DNA from: Metellina segmentata | Lineage: Eukaryota; Arthropoda; Arachnida; Araneae; Tetragnathidae | DNA: 64,000 bases | NCBI GenBank assembly: GCA_947359465.1 | Contig: OX375872.1 | Coordinates: forward strand, 142,246,171-142,310,170 | Direction of reading: 5' to 3' | Shown here: in pieces, positions 1 to 11,045 of the stretch | How positions within the stretch are numbered: position 1 is the stretch's first letter | How the letters are laid out: the number at the start of each line of letters is the position of its first letter | Translations under genes and position numbers: made by a program | Notes under the pieces: model-generated | Seen by the model: the letters and a program-made list of their open reading frames with translations, nothing else | What the model was told of the DNA's origin: nothing | The model's database searches: none

Positions 1-1016
1 GGATTGGTTGCAATGGCTTAATACTCATTGAAACCACGCCGAATCTATCTCTTACAATACATTGAATGATATATAAGAGATAATGATACAAAAGGATTTA
101 AGTCTTTTGAGGTTTCGGTTAGTTGGATTGGTAGCAATGGCTTAATACTCATTGAAACCACGCCGAATCTATCTCTTACAATACATTGAATGAGATATAA
201 GAGATAATGATACAAAAGGATTTAAGTCTTTTGAGGTTTCGGTTAGTTGGATTGGTTGCAATGGCTTAATACTCATTGAAACCACGCCGAATCTATCTCT
301 TACAATACATTGAATGAGATATAAGAGATAATGATACAAAAGGATTTAAGTCTTTTGAGGTTTCGGTTAGTTGGATTGGTAACAATGGCTTAATACTCAT
401 TGAAACCACGCCGAATCTATCTCTTACAATACATTGAATGAGATATAAGAGATAATGATACAAAAGGATTTAAGTCTTTTGAGGTTTCGGTTAGTTGGAT
501 TGGTAGCAATGGCTTAATACTCATTGAAACCACGCCGAATCTATCTCTTACAATACATTGAATGAGATATAAGAGATAATGATACAAAAGGATTTAAGTC
601 TTTTGAGGTTTCGGTTAGTTGGATTGGTAGCAATGGCTTAATACTCATTGAAACCACGCCGAATCTGTCTCTTACAATACATTGAATGAGATATAAGAGA
701 TAATGATACAAAAGGATTTAAGTCTTTTGAGGTTTCGGTTAGTTGGATTGGTAGCAATGGCTTAATACTCATTGAAACCACGCCGAATCTATCTCTTACA
801 ATACATTGAATGAGATATAAGAGATAATGATACAAAAGGATTTAAGTCTTTTGAGGTTTCGGTTAGTTGGATTGGTTGCAATGGCTTAATACTCATTGAA
901 ACCACGCCGAATCTATCTCTTACAATACATTGAATGAGATATAAGAGATAATGATACAAAAGGATTTAAGTCTTTTGAGGTTTCGGTTAGTTGGATTGGT
1001 AGCAATGCTTAATCCT
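1..1016. repeat. 124-bp satellite, about 8 near-identical monomers
   Basis: Units begin with GGATTGGT at 1, 125, 249, 373, 497, 621, 745 and 869, each exactly 124 bp apart. Only a handful of single-base differences are seen (such as TTGCAA, AGCAA or AACAA after GGATTGG). Every monomer carries the inverted pair ATCTCTTA / TAAGAGAT around a spacer of about 18 nt. The array is cut by the left window edge. Short open frames in it are repeat artefacts. Confidence 0.97.
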
Positions 1017-1197
1017 CATCGAAAAAGACGCGAATCTGTCGCTTACAGTTTATAGAATTAGATATAAGAGATAGATAATGATATAGAAGGCTTTTAGTTT
1101 TTTGGGGCTCCAGCTAGTTGGATTGTTAGCAATAGCTCAATACTTATTGAAAAACGCAAATACTTCTCTTATAATACATAGAATGATATAAGCTTTG

Positions 1198-1681
1198 AAT
1201 TATTGTTACGCTTCGTTTGGACATGTGACTAAAACATTTTGACTGGTATTGCTTACTTCTTTTTTGTAAAATCGGGATCGTTAAAGATAGATTGAAAATT
1301 TCAACGGATTTGAAGTGTGCCGGAAATTTTACACATCAGATAGATACCTTATACATTTGATTTTCTTTGAATATATAATTTTTTTCAATTAAATATTTAT
1401 ATTTTCGCAAGAGATTGTGACGTCACGCCGATTGGATATCTTCGCAATTCGAATTTTGCCGCATTTGACATTGAGTGTTGGCCGTGGTGTTGGTTTGCAA
1501 AGCACCAACCGGGCACCGCCATGATGGCTGTTATACAATAGGCTACGAATTCCGAAGTAGTTTGCGAAGCAAACCAAATGAGAATTCGTAGCAATCACCG
1601 TGGGTTAGCGAGCAGTGTACCTGACTCCACGAAAAAAACTGTCGCGGGCAACGCCGAGTTGGCCGCGCAGTCAGTGGCTAG
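1198..1681 (+). mobile_element. Non-autonomous Helitron-like element (family H1) in the satellite
   Basis: It shares GATCGTTAAAGATAGATTG and TTTCAACGGATTTGAA landmarks with copies at 43380-43600, 58645-59396 and 59397-60051. The 3' end is GTGGCTAG followed by T, the CTAG-T terminus of Helitron/Helentron elements, preceded by a GC-rich inverted repeat. Satellite sequence resumes right after it. The 5' edge is approximate. Confidence 0.75.
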
Positions 1682-1956
1682 TCTTTTATAATAAATAGAA
1701 TGAGAGAAGATATAAAGAATGACATTGAAGCTTTGAACTTTAGGGGCTAACGATTAGTTGGATTGGTTGAAATTGTTTAATACTCATTGAAAACACGTGA
1801 ATATATCTCTTTCGTGAATATAGTGAGATATACGAAATAGATAATGAAGTAGAGTGTTTAAGTTTTGTGGGTTTCTTTAGTTGTATTGGTTGCAATAGCT
1901 TACTACTCGTTGAAAAGGTACGAATCTATTTTTTATAATACGAGTAATAGAGATAG

Positions 1957-2283
1957 TTTTTTTTTTTAAGTAAACGTCGTACTAGAGCAACACAACGGGC
2001 TATTGACGACAGTCCGGGATCAGTCCCTTAAGGGAAAGATCCGAGGACAACACCTCGTAATTTTGAACCACGGTCAGATGACGAAGCAACACCTGAGCTG
2101 GCACCCCACTCTCCAAACTTCCACGCCAACCCAACGTGAGGACTTTCGGCCACGACAGATTTAAGGTGCACCAGCCGCCTCTACACCATATGTTTACAAA
2201 CATCCATGCCCGGACCCGGATTCGAACCAGGAACCTTCCGATCTAGAGGCTAACACCTTAACCACTATACCGGTTGGTCGGCA
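1957..2283 (-). mobile_element. tRNA-derived SINE, head 1 with body 1
   Basis: Read on the minus strand: a tRNA-like head (CCGACCAACCGGTATAGTGG, A-box-like GGTTAAGGTG, B box GGTTCGAATCC), then a body of about 220 nt ending TACGACGTTTACTT and an A-rich tail. Flanks are GTAATAGAGATAG (1944-1956) and GTAATGGAGATAG (2284-2296), a 13-bp target duplication with one mismatch. No internal ORF is expected. Mobilised in trans by a LINE. Confidence 0.9.
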
Positions 2284-2424
2284 GTAATGGAGATAGAAAA
2301 TACAGATAATTATATAGAATCTTTAAACGTTTTGAGCTGCGATTAGTTTCAATAGCTCAATACTTATTGGAAAGACGCGAATCTATCTCTGAGTATACTT
2401 AGAATGAGGTAGGTAGGAAATTAA

Positions 2425-2712
2425 ATTAACGTCGTAATGGAGCATCACAACGGGCTATTTACGACAGTCCAGGATCAAAACCGAAGGGAAAGTTCTTATG
2501 ACAACACCACGTAATTTTGAACCGCGGTCAGAAGACGAGGTCAGCACCTAAGTAGGAGAACCCCATTCTCCAAACTTCCACCCACGTCAACATGAGGGCA
2601 TTTGAGGTCACGACAAATTTTACGTGTACCAACAACCCCTTGTACACGACGGTTTGGGGTTGGATTCGAACTCGCAACCCTCAACTTGATAATCCGTTAC
2701 TCTTCAAGTAGC
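2425..2712 (-). mobile_element. tRNA-derived SINE, head 2 with body 1
   Basis: The same body as the 1957-2283 copy, but the minus strand starts with a different tRNA-like head: CCGGGCTACTTGAAGAGTAA followed by GGGTTGCGAGTTCGAATCC. Diverged by several substitutions and small indels. Confidence 0.8.
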
Positions 2713-2865
2713 CCGGTGGTTAAATCTGTCGGGGCCTCAAATGTCCTCACGTTAGCCGTGATGTGGAAGTTTGGAGAAGAGAACGACAACTCAGGTGACC
2801 TCGTCATCTGATAGTGGTTCAAAATTACATGGTGTTGTCCTCGGAACTGATAAGCCCCTCATATT
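2713..2865 (+). mobile_element. Headless SINE body fragment, inverted against its neighbour
   Basis: GGTTAAATCTGTCGGGGCCTC through ATGGTGTTGTCCTCGG matches body 1 on the plus strand. It directly abuts the minus-strand copy at 2425-2712, giving a head-to-head inverted pair. Confidence 0.75.
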
Positions 2866-3329
2866 TATGAGGGAGCCTGTTGAACGCAGCAATACGTCTT
2901 CCTACAGCATCCCAGACATATTCACTCGGTTTCAGGACAGGAGATTTTGCTAGATATTCCTTACGTACGATGGTCTCATCGTGAAGATGTTATAAGGATG
3001 CTAGGTTAACTGTGTGGACAAGCATTATCATCTTGTAGGATAAAGGAATCCCATATTACAAATAAGGACGTACAATTGGATCAAGTATACCGTTCTATAC
3101 CTTCGTGTATTAATCCTCTAAGGGGTTGGCACACATAATAGAATTGGATCAAGGCCAAATATCCTTACTTAGTGCAAATCGATTTGTTTTTCGAAGAGTA
3201 ATATCGATTTTTGTGTGTTTTTTCTTATGTTACAAAAACGACTGCATTTCCAAAACTGTCACATATTTAAAAAAATTACTTTTGTTTAAAAAATAAGTCG
3301 CTTAGCTGGTGAAGTTTTTATTATTGAAA

Positions 3330-3560
3330 GGTATTTTATTCATTTTTTTATTTACGCATCTACATGTTTTACCTGCATTACTAACGTATATCTACATGTT
3401 CGCTTTTGCAGGTTAAGTATTTACATATGTTTTACTTAAATAGCTAATCTATCTACGTATGTTTTACTTGTATAACGTTATCGTCCTATATTTTACTTAT
3501 GTGATCAACTTATCTACACTCATGTCCAAAATTATCTTTACATGCCCAAAAATAATTATA
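3330..3560. repeat. Degenerate AT-rich array, 'TCTACATATGTTTTACTTG' type
   Basis: Imperfect units of about 30 bp with the landmarks TCTAC(A/G)TATGTTTTAC, TTGTATAA and TTAACGTA. The same array type recurs at 5630-5830, 8395-8915 and 10855-11045, so transposons appear to have split one larger region. Confidence 0.7.
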
Positions 3561-3579
3561 TTCCATGAAATACCCAATA

Positions 3580-3760
3580 TAACTGCTTCTCAAGATCGAT
3601 ATAGGGCAATAACTGCCCAAAGTAACAGGAAGTCTACTGCTCGGCAGTTAAGTTCAGAGCTTGCAGCTGCCACGGAAACTGTTGTATCACGGCAAACTGT
3701 ATACAGAAGGCTTAATGAAAAAGGTCTTTATGCCAGGAAGCCAAAGGTATGTGTTTCACT
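3580..3760 (+). pseudogene. Tc1-like transposase HTH relic
   Basis: The translated stretch includes STARQLSSELAA, VSRQTVYRRLNE and KGLYARKPKVCV, the paired HTH pattern before the catalytic domain in Tc1-like transposases. The DDE catalytic part is missing: the frame runs into the pogo-like element at 3763 and does not resume after it. Confidence 0.85.
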
Positions 3761-4435
3761 TACCCTTGGGAAGATGGGGCACAGTGTACATGGGTACAGT
3801 GTTACAGTGAATTTTATTTTAAAGTAAAAGCAAAATTAGCTCCAATTTGTTTACAATCGTGTTTTTGAGAAGTCCGTGTGTTTTGGAATAATTTGCATCA
3901 TCAGTTACATTTCTGTAAGCAAATCTCTATTTTTGATTGTTAAAAGTAAAAAAAAAATTTTGTAATTAAATTCTCTTTATTCATGAGTGGTACTTATTTT
4001 ACAATGAATAATATTTTAGTAGTGAAGCTACTAGTATTTAGGTTCTGCTGAGTTAAAATAGATTGCCTAAATTCACATTATGTAGTCATAAAAAAATTTT
4101 GTTACAAGCTATGTCAGATGGGGTACAGTGTTACAGAATGAAATGGGGCGCACTGTTACATACATAATTTGTCCAACTAACACATTACAAACAAGCATAT
4201 GTTTCACAATATAAATTTTATTACTCTTATAGCTCTGCATTTTTTCATTTTAAGATTTTTAATTATAAATATGAATGATAACATTAATAAATTGGTTAAT
4301 TTTTCCTAATGCTTTTCCTCCATGTAGGTCTGCATATCTGTTTATATCATGTTTACAATCTTTCTTTACATGATTAGCAGTTTTCTTTTGTTAATTCATT
4401 CGAAACATTCACAAGCTAACAAAATTATGTCTCCT

Positions 4436-4729
4436 TAAGATGTAAGGTCTTTCCCTAAAGCCCCACCCTGACAAACTGCACATAATAGACGACGGGTGGA
4501 TTGTTGGATATCAACTGATGCACTAAACCCTAAAAAGAACAAAATTCCCAAGAAGCGAGCCAAAGTGAACCTGAGGCATAAGCCTACCGAGATATCATCA
4601 ACAAAAGATGAAGATTCACCATCTTATGCTGATAGTAATAACATCTTTTTTAGAATTACAATCAGACATTGCTGCAGACAACAACAATTAACAATGGTGA
4701 TTACGTTATCTAGTTGTAGGATACCTTAA
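4436..4729 (+). pseudogene. C-terminal relic of a pogo/CENP-B-type transposase
   Basis: Conceptual translation gives DVRSFPKAPP followed by a K/R-rich stretch and TEISSTKDEDS. This resembles the proline-lysine linker and basic/acidic tail after the DDE domain of pogo-type transposases. The HTH and catalytic domains are absent and there is an in-frame stop. Confidence 0.55.
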
Positions 4730-5118
4730 AGAACATAAAATTCACTCTATTGGGGAAGTTGTGAATCAGAACAATATTGATTTTGAAGTGTTGTGCGTTA
4801 AAATAATTTTTTTCCATCTCATAAATTTTCACAAACAAATGAAGTTTATTCATTTGAAAAATCAAAAATCATTGCCAAACTTTCTCTCCTAATTCCATCA
4901 GGAGGGACAATGAGAAAAACAGAAAAGCTGATTTTCCCTGTGTGGCTTTAACTTCCTATCAAAATCTAAAATAGGTTTACAATTTCTTTAATTTTATTTT
5001 ATCATCTACTTCGTAACTGTAGGCTACAATCATTGCTAAATGTTTTCCTCACATTTGAAGCTGTTCAATTATAAGTAAACTAATCAAAAGTGGTATTTTA
5101 TTTTTAAGCCTGCTTAAG

Positions 5119-5419
5119 GAATCATTAGCTATCTGTATATTTCAATTAAAATTAATTTTAATAAAAGCCCATTCTTTATATACTATATAACTGCTATAAC
5201 GTAACACTGTATCCCGCAGTGTGTAACACAGTGGGGCACAGAGTGTTACAATGTTAACATTGTTACACTCTGTGTGAATCATTAGCTATCTGTATATTTC
5301 AATTAAAATTAATTTTAATAAAAGCCCATTCTTTATATACTATATAACTGCTATAACGTAACACTGTATCCCGCAGTGTGTAACACAGTGGGGCACAGAG
5401 TGTAACAATGTTAACAATG
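5119..5419. repeat. 157-bp tandem duplication inside the pogo-like element
   Basis: The segment starting GAATCATTAGCTATCTG at 5119 repeats almost exactly at 5276. Each unit ends in GTAACACAGTGGGGCACAGA and an inverted TGTTAACA-type core, so the duplication copies the subterminal inverted motif. Confidence 0.9.
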
Positions 5420-5629
5420 TTTATATTGTGAAAACATTAAATACTGGAAATATATGTTGCTCTTTTTAATTTTAATGATATGTAAAATGCATGCAAGAGA
5501 TCAAAGATCATTTTAAGGGCTTTGTTTGCTTCATATAGATGCATATCTTGATGCCACAGCTGAAAATAAAAAACGTGTTACACTGTACCCCACCTTCCCG
5601 TACATTTTTTTTTTTTTACTAATATCATT

Positions 5630-5835
5630 GACGTATCTAAATGGGATTTACTCGTATGATTGATCGATCGACGTATGTATATTTTACTTTTATGAAAATC
5701 GTATCTATATATGATTTGCTTAAATAATTATCCTGTTTACATAGGTTTTTCTTGTATCATAAATGCATCTACACATGTTTTATTTGTATCATTAAGTCAT
5801 ATACATAGGTTTTACTTGTACGATTAACAACTTAA
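5630..5835. repeat. Degenerate AT-rich array, continuation
   Basis: Units with GTTTTACTTGTA and ATCTACATA landmarks, matching the 3330-3560 block on the other side of the pogo-like insertion. Confidence 0.65.
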
Positions 5836-6594
5836 CTCTTTCAGCCCTGGAACCAACTATTACAAAGATTATTTTAATCACCTTCAAGTTGAGGTTTTTT
5901 TTATTTATTCGTCACACGCTAGCAAAACAAAAAGTGTCCTTTTGAGATAGTATCTATTATCTCTATAAATCCTTTGAAGAACACGCTATTTTGCTCGTTA
6001 CGAAGTCATTCAAAAAACTGGTAACAAATTGCACAACGATCCGATTATCAGAAATACTTATTCATACTCGCTTGACTAATCTTTTCGACCAATTCTTGGA
6101 ATTCCAAAGATACTTTTTCCTTGGAATTCTACCAATAATGTATTTCTCGAAAGCTTGGTGTCGGAATTCAGAGAATTGTCACCCTTTCGTTTTAGTTTAA
6201 ATCACTTGAGAACACGATTTAGGACAGCGGAATTCCATGAAATGCATAAGGAATCGTCAAAAAAAATTAAAGAATCGCACCAATGGTTTTCTTTTTTCCC
6301 ATTGCTTCAGTGTAAGATCCCACTTGAAAACAACATTACAAAAGCCACTAAATAAGTGATTTCCAGCAATTTTCACCCTATGGCATGCAGACTAATAAAA
6401 TTGAGCGGTACAATATAAAAAATATGTATAGGTTCGGCTTAACAGACTAAAAGGATTTTGACTGATGGATAAAAATTGCTCTAGTAAAATAATTATATTC
6501 TTTATTCCAGTAAAAATACGGCTATTATTTAAAATTATTCGTGGATTTTAAATTAAACAGTTGTAATTAGCCCTTCTAGCTATTATTTTTCGAC
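5836..6594. other. Unassigned stretch
   Basis: No repeat, TIR or coding signature recognised. Short open frames show no familiar motif. Confidence 0.5.
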
Positions 6595-7990
6595 ATGGAA
6601 TCTCGTCAGTAGAATAATGACCAGATCCTTTAATTATCAAAATATTACCGGTATCTTGCGGACGAGATATGTAGGCATTAGTAAAATTGGTCAGATCTTG
6701 ATGAGCGAGATACCGACCAGATCTCTTTCCCGTGATTATTAAAAAATCGTCATTATCATGATGACGAAATATGTAGGCATTAGTAAAATTGGTCAGATCT
6801 TGATGAGCGAGATATCTCGTCCATCAAGATCTCATAGTCTCTCGTCAGTAGAAGAATACCGACCAGATCTCTTTCCCGTGATTATCAGTAAAATCGTCAG
6901 TATCATGATGACGAAATATGTAGGCATTAGTAAAATTGGTCAAATCTTGATGAGCGATATATCTCGTCCATCAAGATCTCATAGTCTCTCGTCAGTAGAA
7001 GAATACCAACCAGATCTCTTTCCCGTGATTATTAAAAAATCGTCAGTATCATGATGACGAAATATGTAGGCATTAGTAAAATTAGTCAGATCTTGATGAG
7101 CGAGATATCTCGTCCATTAAGATCTCATAGTCTCTCATCAGTAGAAGAATACCGACCAGATCTCTTTCCCGTGATTATTAAAAAATCGTCAGTATCATGA
7201 TGGCGAAATATGTAGGCATTAGTAAAATTGGTCAGTACTTGATGAGCGAGATATCTCGTCCATCAAGATCTCATAGTCTCTCGTCAGTAGAAGAATACCG
7301 ACCAGATCTCTTTCCCGTGATTATTAAAAAATCGTCAGTATCATGATGACGAAATATGTAGGCATTAGTAAAATTGGTCAGATCTTGATGAGCGAGATAT
7401 CTCGTCCATCAAGATCTTATTGTCTCTCGTCAGTAGAAGAATACCGACCAGATCTCTTTCCCGTGATTATTAAAAAATCGTCATTATCATGATGACGAAA
7501 TATGTAGGCATTAGTAAAATTGGTCAGATCTTGATGAGCGAGATATCTCGTCCATCAAGATCTCATAGTCTCTCGTCAGTAGAAGAATACCGACCAGATC
7601 TCTTTCCCGTGATTATCAGTAAAATCGTCAGTATCATGATGACGAAATATGTAGGCATTAGTAAAATTGGTCAGATCTTGATGAGCGAGATATCTCGTCC
7701 ATCAAGATCTCATAGTCTCTCGTCAGTAGAAGAATACCGACCAGATCTCTTTCCCGTGATTATTAAAAAATCGTCAGTATCATGATGACGAAATATGTAG
7801 GCATTAGTAAAATTGGTCAGATCTTGATGAGCGAGATATCTCGTCCATCAAGATCTCATCGTCTCTCGTCAGTAGAAGAAAACCGACCAGATCTCTTTCC
7901 CGTGATTATCAAAAAATCGTCAGTATCATGATGACGAGATATGTAGACATTAGTAAAATTGGTCAGATCTTGATGAGCGAGATATCTCCA
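6595..7990. repeat. 146/147-bp satellite with a 38-nt near-palindrome
   Basis: The unit landmark ATGATGACG lies at 6758, 6905, 7051, 7197 (as ATGATGGCG), 7343, 7489, 7636, 7782 and 7928, spacing 146-147 bp. Each unit contains a near-palindrome (first at 6795-6832) with AGATCTTGATG and CATCAAGATCT arms around CGAGATATCTCG. The 98-residue open frames over pairs of units are accidental: a 147-bp unit keeps frame and a 146-bp unit breaks it. Confidence 0.95.
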
Positions 7991-8165
7991 CAAAGCCACT
8001 TGGAGGGTTAAATGAATTTTACCAATCCGTTAATCCGTTTCACAATCCATAAAAGGTGCACCAGTGCCTTTTTTTTTTTGGCACCCTGATGGAAAATCGT
8101 TTCACTAAACAATTGCAGTCACTGATATTCGGTTAAAAATAAATTGCAGTATCCAAGAAGTAATA

Positions 8166-8230
8166 TGTCCCGGACCTTCGCCAATAGCACCTTGTGTTGC
8201 TCCTATGCGGGGTTAATTAAATACCTAATT
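8166..8230 (+). mobile_element. SINE 3' body fragment
   Basis: CCCGGACCTTCGCCAATAGC then TGTGTTGCTCC and TTAATTAAATACC matches the last 60 nt of body 1. Confidence 0.65.
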
Positions 8231-8394
8231 ATCAAGAAGTAATAAAGAACTGTTTACATTTATAACTTAAGCATCATTGCAGTGGTATTCTTATTATTGG
8301 TGTTTAAATGAGGAGACACGTATTCCTGATGTTATTTAGGAGGTGGTCCAGTCTTTCTTGTACAATTTTTCCATGTTTTTTAAATAATTAAAGA

Positions 8395-8915
8395 ATTTAT
8401 ATATGATTTATATGTATAACTAACAAGTCTAAATTCGATCTACTTGTATAATTAACGTATCAACATATGTTTTTCTGGTATAATTAACTCACTGCATATG
8501 TTTTACCTGTATAATTAACTTACCTATGTATGTTTGTATTCTATGACAAACTTATCTAACGTGTCTACATTTAATCTACTTGTATGATTAACGTATGTTC
8601 TTCTTGTATATATATAATTAACGCATTAACGTATGTTTTTCTTGTATATAGTATATAATTAACGTATTTTTTTTGTATATATATAATTAACACAACTACA
8701 TATGTTTTACTTGTATATTGAACATATCTACACATGATCTACTTGTACAATTAACGCATCTACATATGTTTTACTTAAATAATTAACGTATCTGCACATG
8801 ATTTATTTGTATAATTAACATGTTTATATTCGATCTTACTTGTATAATTAACGTATATCAATTCATGTTTTTTGTATATCTACGTATGCTTTAATTGTAT
8901 GATTAGCACATCTAC
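8395..8915. repeat. Degenerate AT-rich array of about 30-40-bp units
   Basis: About a dozen imperfect units: ATAATTAACGTAT, CTACATATGTTTTACTTGTA and CTACACATGATCTACTTG variants. Confidence 0.75.
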
Positions 8916-9081
8916 ATATCGCACCCCGGCAAGAAAAGTGACGCAACTAAAAATTGCAGAATTTGAGAAAAACATCAACTTAAAGGATACTATAAAACTT
9001 ATATTGAAATAGTATAAGCTTCTTTTAATTTTCATGTATATATATATATATATATATTTGTCTTTAAATTCTATTATATCT

Positions 9082-9195
9082 TCTATATAAATAAGAATGG
9101 AGTGTTTGCTTGTACATTCAATATTTTCGACCCATTTCAAGTTTTCTATCCGTTTTGGACCCTTCTGATGCCGAATCCGCCTTTTTTTCGTTTGG

Positions 9196-9238
<43 letters not shown>

Positions 9239-10738
9239 ATGTATGTATGTTGTGCCCTATACACGTCCACGCGGTTTAAGATATTTTCATGAAAATTTGC
9301 ATACAGTGAGAACTTATCTTCATTTAGTGAGTGGCATTGGTTGCGAAAGTCTGTCTGTCCGTCTTTCTGTTCTATGCTCGATTTTGGGTTTGTGTGTTTG
9401 TGTAGACATCACATGAATTGTATTCCAGATATTTGATTGCATTGTATTTTATTTTATACATTATCTATTAGTTTAGTGAATGCAATATTAAACATTTCTT
9501 TATTGTTATATTTAGTTGAGTTTCATGCTAAAACACCTGAGTAAGTATTCTTAAATCAACCATAATTTGGTAGTTTTGGAAAAATTGGAATGTTTATTGA
9601 ATATTACGATTACTTCGATTGCTTTACCAGTACTGCTGAAAAAGTAATTATTCTACAATTTTTTTATTTTTTTTTTATGGAATTAACTCTGATACTTCAT
9701 TTATTTCGAGTCTTATTTTTATTCTTTGCGCAATGAAAACGATTTCCGAATATTTGGGACAGACGATATTTTTCAATGAAACAAGAATGAACAAGATCGC
9801 GCGAGCAATGATATTTTTTCTGGTTCTTTCGCTCTGAATTAATTTCACATTTCTAAATTTTGTATACTTTTAGTTGTAAGTTGTGGCAATTGTGCGAGAT
9901 CAAGAGATAAAATTGAATCACAAATTGATATCTTTAGAACAAATTTTTGCGACATCTTTTATTTTGTTTTACTTCGCTGTTTCCTGTTTTAAATATTTAT
10001 TATATTAATAAATGTGTTTTCCTTCTAATCACACGCAACAGCACCACAAAGTATTAGACTTAAAAATGTTAGGTAAGTCAGTATAAATTTTCAGTAAATT
10101 TTAAGTGTAGTTATGCCATTATTGAAAGAATAATGCCGTTATTTAAAGATAATGCCGTTATTTAAAGAATAATGCCGTTATTTAAATAATAATGCCGTTA
10201 TTTAAAGAATAATGCCGTTATTGAAAGAATAATAATGTTTATTAATCCAAACTGGAACTTTTTCCAACATTAAAAAATTCGTTGTAATAATGACAGAAGA
10301 TTGCAAAATTTCACAATGTCGCATACCGGAGGCAAGAGTGCCACAAGTAAAAAAACATTGTTTTGTTGACTATGAGTGCAAGAGCACTCGCCGTAAATCG
10401 TAATTTTAATTAATTGAGTTGAACATGAAAAGAACTTAAGAAAGGGAATTCCAAATCTTCCTATAAATCGTCTTTTATAGTAGTAACCTTAGTACCACCT
10501 TTCGTCATTTTGCAGCTTTGTCATACAGCAATTGTGCGATGTATGTGAAATGTATTACATGAATGGATATGCATGTGTAGGATTTGTGTCCAAAGTAAGT
10601 TGTAGAAAATATAAAGATGGCGAAAGGTGTTAGAATAAATTTTTATTCTACAAAAAACGTAAGTCATTATATATTTTGATTATCTTTTCAATCTAGAGTA
10701 AACCAATTCAAACCGAGTAAGGTCGGGTATTTTGCTAG
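9082..10738 (+). mobile_element. Helitron/Helentron-like non-autonomous element, family H2, copy 1
   Basis: The 5' end is TCTATATAAATAAGAATGG and the 3' end is GGTCGGGTATTTTGCTAG. The flanks are T and T, as in Helentrons. Aligns along its length with 15531-17943. Contains a (TCTG)n run at about 9198-9235 and an 18-20-bp minisatellite (AATGCCGTTATTTAAAGA) at 10125-10235. No Rep or helicase coding frame. Confidence 0.85.
10125..10235. repeat. Minisatellite within the H2 element
   Basis: Five to six copies of AATGCCGTTATT(T/G)AAAGA with small length changes. The second H2 copy has only one unit here (about 17424), so the expansion is specific to copy 1. Confidence 0.85.
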
Positions 10739-10854
10739 TTCAATATAATAGTAATATAACGCGCTGGGGCACCTCATACATATTTTTCAATGACATAACT
10801 TCAAATGTTTATTTTTTTTACTTGTGTCACTTTTCTTGCCGGGGTGCGATATGA

Positions 10855-11045
10855 TCTACCAGCACAATCATAAATTTATATATGATTTACTTGTATAATT
10901 AACGTATTAATATATGTTTCTCCTGTATGATTAACGTATCTACATATGTTTTACTTGTATAATTACTGTATCTATGTATGTTTTTCCTGCATGATTAATA
11001 TTTTCCGTATTATTTAATAATATAGCTAACGTATCTACATGCATA
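10855..11045. repeat. AT-rich array, right-hand remainder
   Basis: Landmarks such as CTACATATGTTTTACTTGTA continue the 8395-8915 array beyond the TIR element. Confidence 0.65.

Larger units (their letters stand above)
1017..2412. repeat. Degenerate flank of the 124-bp satellite, with insertions
   Basis: Decayed monomers are visible at about 1080-1195, 1682-1956 and 2284-2412: AGTTGGATTG, CAATAGCTCAATACTTATTG and GCGAATCTATCTCT landmarks in the same order. A Helitron-like element (about 1198-1681) and a SINE (1957-2283) separate the blocks. The gradient from homogeneous to diverged is what is expected at the edge of an array. Confidence 0.85.
3763..5600 (+). mobile_element. Pogo-like DNA transposon with TIRs and TA duplication
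   Basis: The ends are inverted repeats: left CTTGGGAAGATGGGGCACAG, right complement CGGGAAGGTGGGGTACAGTG. TA dinucleotides flank it at 3761-3762 and 5601-5602. The subterminal motif GGGG(C/T)ACAGTGTTACA recurs in both orientations inside. A transposase C-terminal relic lies at 4436-4729. About 1.84 kb, so non-autonomous. Confidence 0.85.
8919..10849. mobile_element. TIR element split by a Helitron-like insertion
   Basis: The left end TCGCACCCCGGCAAGAAAAG is matched in inverse at the right end (CTTTTCTTGCCGGGGTGCGA), a perfect inverted repeat of at least 20 bp. TA is at 8917-8918 and 10850-10851. Without the Helitron-like insert at 9082-10738 the element is about 270 bp, a MITE. The AT-rich array continues on both sides. 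No transposase. Confidence 0.9.

Noticed and set aside
638..835. 65-codon minus-strand frame in the satellite
   Set aside because: It repeats with the monomer and has no homologue I recognise.
6758..7785. Two 98-codon frames that look like duplicated proteins
   Set aside because: They are satellite units of 147 bp read through by chance; neighbouring 146-bp units break the frame.
6595..7990. CRISPR array (regular repeats with spacers)
   Set aside because: Units are contiguous tandem satellites with no unique spacers, in eukaryotic DNA.
9102..9416. Cys/Ser/Val-rich 104-codon frame
   Set aside because: It spans the TCTG microsatellite in the Helitron-like element.
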